From positions 1-27,754 of the forward strand of contig URQY01000023.1 of assembly GCA_900550165.1 (NCBI GenBank): 27,754 nucleotides of DNA, written 5' to 3'. This document shows, piece by piece, positions 23,199 through 27,754 of this stretch (position 1 is its first letter; every line of letters begins with the position of its first letter). Under the pieces are notes generated by a model. The model was not told where the DNA came from, ran no database searches, and was given only the letters and a program-made list of their open reading frames with translations. Source of the stretch: an uncultured Eubacteriales bacterium (GTDB lineage Bacteria > Bacillota > Clostridia > Oscillospirales > Oscillospiraceae). The translations under genes and the position numbers were made by a program.

Positions 23199-23246
23199 AA
23201 AAAACCGCCCATCTCAAAGAATTTGCTTTGAGTATGGACGGTTTTC
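23199..23246 (-). terminator. Rho-independent terminator after ispE
   Basis: CTCAAAG (23213-23219) and CTTTGAG (23226-23232) form the apical stem, extended by CCATC/TATGG-like and AAAACCG/CGGTTTT pairs with one mismatch and one bulge. On the minus strand it ends in TTTTTT (23199-23204), eight bases after the ispE stop, and directly touches the next ATG. Confidence 0.85.
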
Positions 23247-23253
23247 CGGTTTC

Positions 23254-24381
23254 TTAAACAAATTCGGCACAGAAGGTTTTGACGCGCTCGCTTTGTAGCG
23301 CATGACAGGCCGTTCGGCAGGCGGCCTCATCGGGGAAGAGGCCGAACACCACGCTGCCCGAGCCGGTCATAGCTGCGGCCTTTGCGCCGTGCAGGATAAG
23401 CGCTTGCTTGATCTCATCAATGCGCTCACGCTGTTCGCCCTCAAGCGCCTGCTCAAAGACGTTGCGCACGTGCGCGCACAGCGCGTCCGCATCGCCGCGC
23501 TCGATGGCATCGAGCATCGCATCGGTGCCGGGACGTTCGCTGATCGTCACGCCGTCCGCGCGGGCAAAGAGCGCGGGCGTGGAGATGGAAAAGTCCGGCT
23601 TGCAGACGGCGACAAAGAACTTCGGCGCGGGCTTCAGCTCCGTCAGCCTTTCGCCGCGGCCCTCGGCAAGCTGTGTGCCGCCGCGGATGCAGAAGGGGAC
23701 GTCGCTGCCGACGCGCACGCCGATCGCTTCGAGCCGTTCATCCGTGAGCGCAGGGGAGACGAGCGCGCGCAGCGCACGCAGCACCGCGGCGGCGTCCGCG
23801 CTGCCGCCGGCCATGCCCGCCTCGGACGGGATGCGCTTTATAAGCGCGATGTCGATGCCGCCGCCGTAGTCCATGGCTTCGCAGAAGGCCCTTGCCGCTT
23901 TGACGGCGAGGTTGCGCGCGTCGCACGGCAGCTCCATACCTGCAACGCGGCAGGTGATGCCCCTGCCGTCCGTGAGCGTAACGGTCACATCGTCGTGGAG
24001 CGAGACGGTCTGCATGACCATCTGCATCTCGTGATAGCCGTCATCGCGCCTGCCTAAAATGTCAAGCGTCAGGTTGAGCTTGGCGTAGGCAGGAATGCTT
24101 ATGCTGCGCACGGGCTCCTCGACCGGCGCATTCAGCGCCTTGCCGCAGTGGGGGCAGTAGGCAACGTTATCTCCTATGCGTCCGAGCGGCCTGCCGCAGT
24201 GCGGGCAGCGGTAGTAAAGTACCTCAATCACGATGGCGAAGAGCATGATCGCGATGCCGAGAATGACGAGCGGCACGCTGACGCTTGTGCCGACGCCGCT
24301 GAGCAGCGCGCCGGAGAGCAGCAGCGGTGTCTCGAGCTTTTTGGCCTTGCGATAGTCCATCGGGGGCTTTTTGCCGTTCAT
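23254..24381 (-). CDS. ispE: Membrane zinc-ribbon module fused to IspE (CDP-ME kinase)
   Basis: One open frame of 375 residues. Residues 8-82 form two hydrophobic helices (about 19-33 and 37-55) and a zinc ribbon (CPHC 59-62, CPHC 76-79). Residues 93-375 are a complete IspE: AYAKLNLTLDILGRR with catalytic Lys101, the GHMP ATP loop PSEAGMAGGSADAA (185-198) and GSDVPFC with catalytic Asp227. IspE phosphorylates 4-diphosphocytidyl-2-C-methylerythritol in the MEP isoprenoid pathway and is normally soluble and about 285 residues. AAGGAGG lies five bases before ATG 24381. An internal GTG at 24111 follows GAGGAG by only three bases and could give a free IspE. The N-terminal module is a paralogue of the gene just upstream. 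Confidence 0.9.
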   Translation of the reverse strand: MNGKKPPMDYRKAKKLETPLLLSGALLSGVGTSVSVPLVILGIAIMLFAIVIEVLYYRCPHCGRPLGRIGDNVAYCPHCGKALNAPVEEPVRSISIPAYAKLNLTLDILGRRDDGYHEMQMVMQTVSLHDDVTVTLTDGRGITCRVAGMELPCDARNLAVKAARAFCEAMDYGGGIDIALIKRIPSEAGMAGGSADAAAVLRALRALVSPALTDERLEAIGVRVGSDVPFCIRGGTQLAEGRGERLTELKPAPKFFVAVCKPDFSISTPALFARADGVTISERPGTDAMLDAIERGDADALCAHVRNVFEQALEGEQRERIDEIKQALILHGAKAAAMTGSGSVVFGLFPDEAACRTACHALQSERVKTFCAEFV

Positions 24382-24399
24382 GCCGTCCTCCTTCCGCGC

Positions 24400-24690
24400 T
24401 CAGTGCTTTTTCTTTTTGTGCTGTATCTTCTTCTTTTCGGGTCCGGGCTCGGGACCTTCTCCGATCCATGCGCCGCAGCGCGGGCAGCGCTGCGGGTCCG
24501 TGCGGCCGAGCTGCTCGTGGCAGAACGGGCAGCGGTAGAAGAGCCACCATACGATGACCGACACCACCATGATGCCGAGACCGATGAGCACGGCGATGGT
24601 GTTGTTGAAGCCCCAGGCGCCCACGCAGCCGACGAGCGCGCCGATGAAGAGCAGGATGAACTGTAATTTTCTGGCTGTTCTGTGGTCCAT
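24400..24690 (-). CDS. Small membrane protein with zinc ribbon
   Basis: The 96-residue protein has two membrane helices (about 11-28 and 32-51), a zinc ribbon (CPFC 54-57, CPRC 69-72) and a strongly basic Lys/His tail (KKKIQHKKKKH). It aligns along its length with residues 8-82 of the IspE fusion next door: MDHRTARKL against MDYRKAKKL, FYRCPFC against YYRCPHC. Thus the two come from a tandem duplication. GGAGG lies seven bases before ATG 24690; a TTG at 24708 overlaps that site and is rejected. The ispE fusion starts 18 bases downstream. The function is unknown. Confidence 0.8.
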   Translation of the reverse strand: MDHRTARKLQFILLFIGALVGCVGAWGFNNTIAVLIGLGIMVVSVIVWWLFYRCPFCHEQLGRTDPQRCPRCGAWIGEGPEPGPEKKKIQHKKKKH

Positions 24691-24706
24691 TGTGTTTCCT
24701 CCGAAC

Positions 24707-24732
24707 AAAAAAGCGCCTTGCGGCGCTTTTTT
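24707..24732 (-). terminator. Terminator between DUF1015 and the zinc-ribbon/ispE genes
   Basis: AAAAAAGCGCC (24707-24717) and GGCGCTTTTTT (24722-24732) are perfect inverted copies around TTGC, ending on the minus strand in TTTTTT. It begins 15 bases after the DUF1015 stop and ends only 16 bases before ATG 24690, leaving no room for a separate promoter. Confidence 0.9.
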
Positions 24733-24747
24733 GTGTGTTGCGTATGT

Positions 24748-26028
24748 TTAGCGGATCTTACGCGCCTCGATATAGTAGCGCTTGTCCTGCGCGTGACCCA
24801 TGGAGAAGGTCTTGCGGGGCAGCACGCCGTCGGCCATAACGGTCTTGAAGAGCTGCTCCTTGCCCATCGCGGGCAGCAGGAAGCCCATGTTGCCCTCCTT
24901 GGAGCCGAGCTCGCGGGTGACCTCATCGCCGTGGATGTAGTCGACCTCGCCGCCGAACTTCTTGAGGTACTCGTCGATGAAGGCCTGCAGCGTGCCGACG
25001 GCAAGCTGGACCTTCGGGTCGGGAACGGTGATGAAGCCGTCGTGACCAGCCCAGCAGACCTCGATGACGTGGCCCTCGCCCTTGCCCTCGTGGGCGTTGG
25101 GGTAGAACTTCTGGAACTCGGCCATGAACTTCTCACGGTCCACGCCGAAGAGCACGCGGTGGATGGGCTCGAACTGGAGCGCGTCGTCGTGGTTGTTCAC
25201 GACCTCGACAAGCGCGTAGCGGGAGGGCAGGGCGAGGTATTCCTCGGGGGTCTTGCCCTTCTTCTGCTCTTCATAGCAGGCCTTGGCGGTGGCGAGGGAG
25301 TGGTTGCCGTCGCCCACGGCGAACAGCAGCGGCGCCACGCCGGAAACGCCGTACTTGCTCTTCATCGCCTCGTCGGTGGTGAGGCCGGTCAGTGCGTCGG
25401 CGACCGCGTCGATCTGCGCAGCGGAGAGCTTGTAGCCCTTGATGTGGCCGCCGTTTTCCATGAGGTCAAAGTCATAGACGGACTCCATCGTGCCGGCAGC
25501 GGCGGTCAGGGGCTCGATTACGGTCTTTTCGGGGTCGTCGATGAGCAGCATGACGTGGGGCAGCTCGATGGGGGCGTTGCGGCGCACGCGGGCGCGCGGG
25601 GGGATACGGTCGAGCACGGTGCCCTCGGTGGCGCGGATGAGCGCGCCGGAGCCGGGCGTGAAGTCGTACTGGTCAAGGTCGACCATACCGATCAGGCCGT
25701 GGCGGATCTTGCCGTCGCTCTGGCTGCGCTCGATGTAGACCAGGGAGTCCTTGAGCGTCTCGAAGATGCCTTCATCGAGATACTTGGTCATGGAGGCGTT
25801 GATATCGGCGATGAATTCGTCGACGTTGGGGGCCTTCAGGTTGGCCTCGGGCAGGATGAGGCGCAGGGTGGACGGCGCATCGCCGACGGTCTTCTCCACG
25901 CGCTCCCAATATTCGGGCTCAGAGGTGAACTGGTCGCAGGCAACAACAGCCCACTTGCTCATATCCACATTCTTGGGCAGCAGAATGTCGGAAGGATAGA
26001 AGCCGAGCTTGGAAAACTTTTCATTCAT
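24748..26028 (-). CDS. DUF1015 family protein
   Basis: The 426-residue product is a full-length DUF1015 protein. Recognisable features are the start KLGFYPSDILLP, VVACDQFTSEPEYW (28-41), ATEGTVLDRIPPR (133-145) and AVGDGNHSLATAKACYE (237-253), the last being the best-known conserved block and a likely active site with His. It is soluble and cytoplasmic. No function is firmly known to me; a kinase or serine-metabolism role has been suggested for related folds. ATG 26028 is set by AGGAGG seven bases upstream. The frame stays open far beyond the start toward 27582, but that part is the complement of the MATE gene. A leader hairpin lies at 26054-26079. Confidence 0.88.
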   Translation of the reverse strand: MNEKFSKLGFYPSDILLPKNVDMSKWAVVACDQFTSEPEYWERVEKTVGDAPSTLRLILPEANLKAPNVDEFIADINASMTKYLDEGIFETLKDSLVYIERSQSDGKIRHGLIGMVDLDQYDFTPGSGALIRATEGTVLDRIPPRARVRRNAPIELPHVMLLIDDPEKTVIEPLTAAAGTMESVYDFDLMENGGHIKGYKLSAAQIDAVADALTGLTTDEAMKSKYGVSGVAPLLFAVGDGNHSLATAKACYEEQKKGKTPEEYLALPSRYALVEVVNNHDDALQFEPIHRVLFGVDREKFMAEFQKFYPNAHEGKGEGHVIEVCWAGHDGFITVPDPKVQLAVGTLQAFIDEYLKKFGGEVDYIHGDEVTRELGSKEGNMGFLLPAMGKEQLFKTVMADGVLPRKTFSMGHAQDKRYYIEARKIR

Positions 26029-26053
26029 GGTGGTTCCTCCTGTTGATAATGAT

Positions 26054-26079
26054 CCGAAAAAGCGCGGGCGCTTTTCCGG
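26054..26079. other. Terminator-like leader hairpin upstream of DUF1015
   Basis: CCGAAAAAGCGC (26054-26065) and GCGCTTTTCCGG (26068-26079) pair with one mismatch around GG. On the minus strand it lies between the promoter and the ribosome binding site, with the T-run inside the descending arm, as in an attenuator. It could also be a plain stabilising leader stem. Confidence 0.5.
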
Positions 26080-26097
26080 CGCGGTTGCATCCCTTAA

Positions 26098-26126
26098 ATT
26101 ATACAAAGTCCTACGGGAAAAAGCAA
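26098..26126 (-). promoter_or_regulatory. Promoter of the DUF1015-ispE transcript
   Basis: On the minus strand TTGCTT (26121-26126) and a perfect TATAAT (26098-26103) are 17 bases apart. The start would be near 26091, giving a leader of about 63 bases that contains the hairpin at 26054-26079. Confidence 0.68.
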
Positions 26127-26180
26127 TGGAGAAAGTAAAAAAATGTCCGATCCGCCATGCCTTTTTCCAGGGCAGTGCGC

Positions 26181-26209
26181 TTGACGAAGCGGGTGCGATG
26201 TGATATCGT
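26181..26209 (+). promoter_or_regulatory. Promoter of the MATE gene
   Basis: TTGACG (26181-26186) and TATCGT (26204-26209) are 17 bases apart; TGA directly before the -10 gives an extended type. It lies about 33 bases before GTG 26242. Confidence 0.58.
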
Positions 26210-26241
26210 GCTGAAGACTGCCGAAAGGAAGGGTGAGCGCT

Positions 26242-27630
26242 GTGGATCAACGTGCCGATCTCGGGCAGGGAAGCGTCAAAAGACTGCTCTTTTCCCTCTC
26301 CGTGCCGACGATCACATCCCAGATCGTCAATATGCTTTACAATATGGTGGACCGTGTGTTCATCGGCCATATGCAGCCGGCGGAGACCGTCGGCAAGCTT
26401 GCGCTGACGGGCGTTGGCGTGTGCCTGCCGATCATCATGGTCATCTCGGCGTTTGCCTCGCTTATGGCCATCGGCGGCGCGCCGCGCGCCTCCATTGCCG
26501 AGGGCGCGGGCGAGAGCGAGAAATCCGAGCGCATTATGGGCAACTGCCTGACGATGCTGCTCGTCACGGCGCTGGTGCTGACGGTGCTGTTCGAGGCTTT
26601 TGCCGAGCCGCTCTTGCTGCTGTTCGGCGCGAGCGAAAATACGATCGGCTATGCGCTCGACTATATGCGTATTTACGCGCTCGGCACGGTTTTTGTGCAG
26701 CTCACGCTCGGCATGAACGCCTACATTACGGCCCAGGGCTTTGCCACCGTGAGCATGAAGACGGTGCTCATCGGCGCGCTCCTCAACACCGCGCTCGACC
26801 CGCTGTTCATTTTCGCGCTCGGCCTCGGCGTGCGCGGCGCGGCGCTGGCAACGGTGCTGTCGCAGGCAGTGTCGGCACTGTGGGTGATGATGTTCCTCAC
26901 GGGGAAAAAGACGCGCTGGCGCCTGCGGAAAGGGAATCTTCGCGTGCGCGCGCAGATCGTGCTGCCGTGCATCGCGCTGGGCCTGTCGCCCTTTGTGATG
27001 CAGTCGACGGAGAGCCTCATCGCCATCTGCTTCAATTCGTCTCTCCTGCGCTACGGCGGGGATATGGCCGTCGGCGCGATGACGGTGCTGACGAGCATCA
27101 TGCAGTTTTCCAATATGCCGCTCCAGGGGCTGACGCAGGGCGCGCAGCCCATCGTGAGCTACAATTACGGCGCGAAGAATGCCCAGCGCGTGCGCGAGGC
27201 GTATTTCTGCCTGCTGCGCGCGTGCGTGACCTATTCGATGGCGATATGGCTCCTGGTCGAGCTTTTCCCGCGTGCGTTCATCCTGATCTTCAATAACGAT
27301 GCGGCGCTTGTCGAATATGCGTCGTGGGCGGTGCGCATCTATATGGGGTGCAGTGGTATTTTCGGCATTCAGATCGCCTGCCAGCAGACGTTCGTGGCGC
27401 TCGGCAACGCGAAGACGTCGCTTTTCCTCGCGGTCTGGCGCAAGATCATTCTGCTCATCCCGCTCATCTACCTCCTGCCGCATTTCTTTGCGGACAAGGC
27501 GTTCGCGGTGTTTCTCGCAGAGCCCGTGGCCGATTTCGGCGCGGTGGCGGTGACGAGCATCACGTTCTGCCGCCAGTTCCACCGCTCGATGCGCGAGCTG
27601 GAGGGGGCAGAAGCGGTCGATGGGCGATAG
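26242..27630 (+). CDS. MATE family efflux transporter
   Basis: The 462-residue protein has twelve membrane helices in two halves. The start MDQRADLGQGSVKRLLFSLSVPTITSQIVNMLYNMVDRVFIGH (given in parts: an ADLGxGSV segment, then LxVPTIxxQIVNxLYNxVDRxFIGH) is typical of the clostridial MATE group, as is PLQGLTQGAQPIVSYNYGA in the second half. It exports cationic drugs or metabolites with sodium or protons; the substrate is unknown. GTG 26242 is chosen over GTG 26233 because GGAAGGG then has proper spacing and the N-terminus matches relatives. It is divergent from DUF1015 and ends in a strong terminator. Confidence 0.92.
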   Translation: MDQRADLGQGSVKRLLFSLSVPTITSQIVNMLYNMVDRVFIGHMQPAETVGKLALTGVGVCLPIIMVISAFASLMAIGGAPRASIAEGAGESEKSERIMGNCLTMLLVTALVLTVLFEAFAEPLLLLFGASENTIGYALDYMRIYALGTVFVQLTLGMNAYITAQGFATVSMKTVLIGALLNTALDPLFIFALGLGVRGAALATVLSQAVSALWVMMFLTGKKTRWRLRKGNLRVRAQIVLPCIALGLSPFVMQSTESLIAICFNSSLLRYGGDMAVGAMTVLTSIMQFSNMPLQGLTQGAQPIVSYNYGAKNAQRVREAYFCLLRACVTYSMAIWLLVELFPRAFILIFNNDAALVEYASWAVRIYMGCSGIFGIQIACQQTFVALGNAKTSLFLAVWRKIILLIPLIYLLPHFFADKAFAVFLAEPVADFGAVAVTSITFCRQFHRSMRELEGAEAVDGR

Positions 27631-27670
27631 GGACAGGAATGCCTGCGCGCGTTGCCGCTGAGAGCGAAAG

Positions 27671-27710
27671 AAAAATAAAAGGAGAGGGAAGGCCCTCTCC
27701 TTTTATTTTT
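27671..27710. terminator. Bidirectional terminator after the MATE gene
   Basis: Arms 27671-27688 and 27693-27710 form a perfect 18-bp stem with AAGG loop, with A-rich and T-rich ends. Its right end overlaps the stop codon of the converging minus-strand gene. Confidence 0.93.
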
Positions 27711-27754
27711 TACGCCTGGCCGCCGCTTTCCATCGGCTCGGTCTCACGAAACAG
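27710..27754 (-). CDS. C-terminal end of a minus-strand gene (cut by window edge)
   Basis: On the minus strand the frame entering from the right edge reads LFRETEPMESGGQA and stops at TAA (27710-27712). The stop is directly against the bidirectional terminator, as expected for a gene end. Fourteen residues are too few to identify the product. Confidence 0.5.
   Translation of the reverse strand: MFRETEPMESGGQA

Noticed and set aside
24748..27582. A 944-residue minus-strand open frame
   Set aside because: Only the part from ATG 26028 onward is the DUF1015 protein, with its own ribosome binding site and promoter. The upstream 500 residues are the complement of the MATE gene and low-complexity in Arg, His and Ala.
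1..27754. CRISPR arrays, insertion sequences or phage genes
   Set aside because: No regularly spaced repeats, transposase, integrase or structural phage motifs were seen on either strand.

Overview
The window looks like chromosomal DNA of a GC-rich, anaerobic Gram-positive member of the Clostridia, most like the gut Oscillospiraceae. This rests on strong AGGAGG-type ribosome binding sites, GTG and TTG starts beside ATG, many Rho-independent terminators, a CpI-like [FeFe] hydrogenase, Mini-III RNase next to an RqcH/NFACT protein, a tRNA gene with encoded CCA, and a possible short relative of the sporulation protein SpoIIR behind ispE. The genus cannot be fixed from the sequence alone. I saw no prophage, insertion sequence or CRISPR array. 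Most of the window is ordinary chromosome in short operons separated by convergent terminators.

Layout. 1-1816 (+): a decaying operon with the tail of an unknown gene, a collapsed alpha/beta hydrolase remnant, a ketopantoate-reductase-like protein and an L-2-amino-thiazoline-4-carboxylate-hydrolase-like protein. 2040-4464 (+): a C69 dipeptidase and a NagD-like HAD phosphatase, each with its own promoter. 4623-4958 (+): an AT-richer small gene of unknown function. 5054-7250 (-): a tandem-PII protein coupled to a duplicated DUF1538 membrane protein. 7457-8023 (-) and 8264-9286 (+): a TetR regulator divergent from an LPG-synthase-TM-like membrane protein, with a perfect 20-bp palindrome on the latter's promoter. 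9375-11469 (-): an MscS channel overlapping a PlsC-like acyltransferase with a zinc ribbon. 11632-13203 (+): an M19 dipeptidase and a TetR regulator. 13384-14922 (+): a PutP-like sodium symporter. 15129-18706 (+): a two-gene hydrogenase operon, a chimeric NuoF/GltD-like flavoprotein overlapping the [FeFe] hydrogenase. 18800-20948 (-): RqcH/NFACT and Mini-III RNase, overlapping. 21103-22626 (+): a lipoprotein. 22809-22884 (+): tRNA-Ala(GGC). 22985-26028 (-): DUF1015 protein, a small membrane zinc ribbon, IspE fused to a paralogue of that zinc ribbon, and a SpoIIR-like short ORF. 26242-27630 (+): a MATE efflux pump. The last 45 bases hold the 3' end of a minus-strand gene.

The most interesting points are: (i) IspE fused at its N-terminus to a two-helix membrane zinc-ribbon module whose stand-alone paralogue lies immediately upstream in the same operon; (ii) the DUF1538/tandem-PII pair, which has the shape of a transporter with its own PII regulator; (iii) the hydrogenase partner, which joins the NuoF iron-sulfur domain to a GltD/NfnB-type flavoprotein; (iv) terminator-like hairpins pressed against the start of the next co-directional gene in the ispE region, suggesting attenuation or read-through control; and (v) a short ORF resembling the two ends of SpoIIR. 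All functional statements are inferred from recognised motifs and context; no database search was possible.
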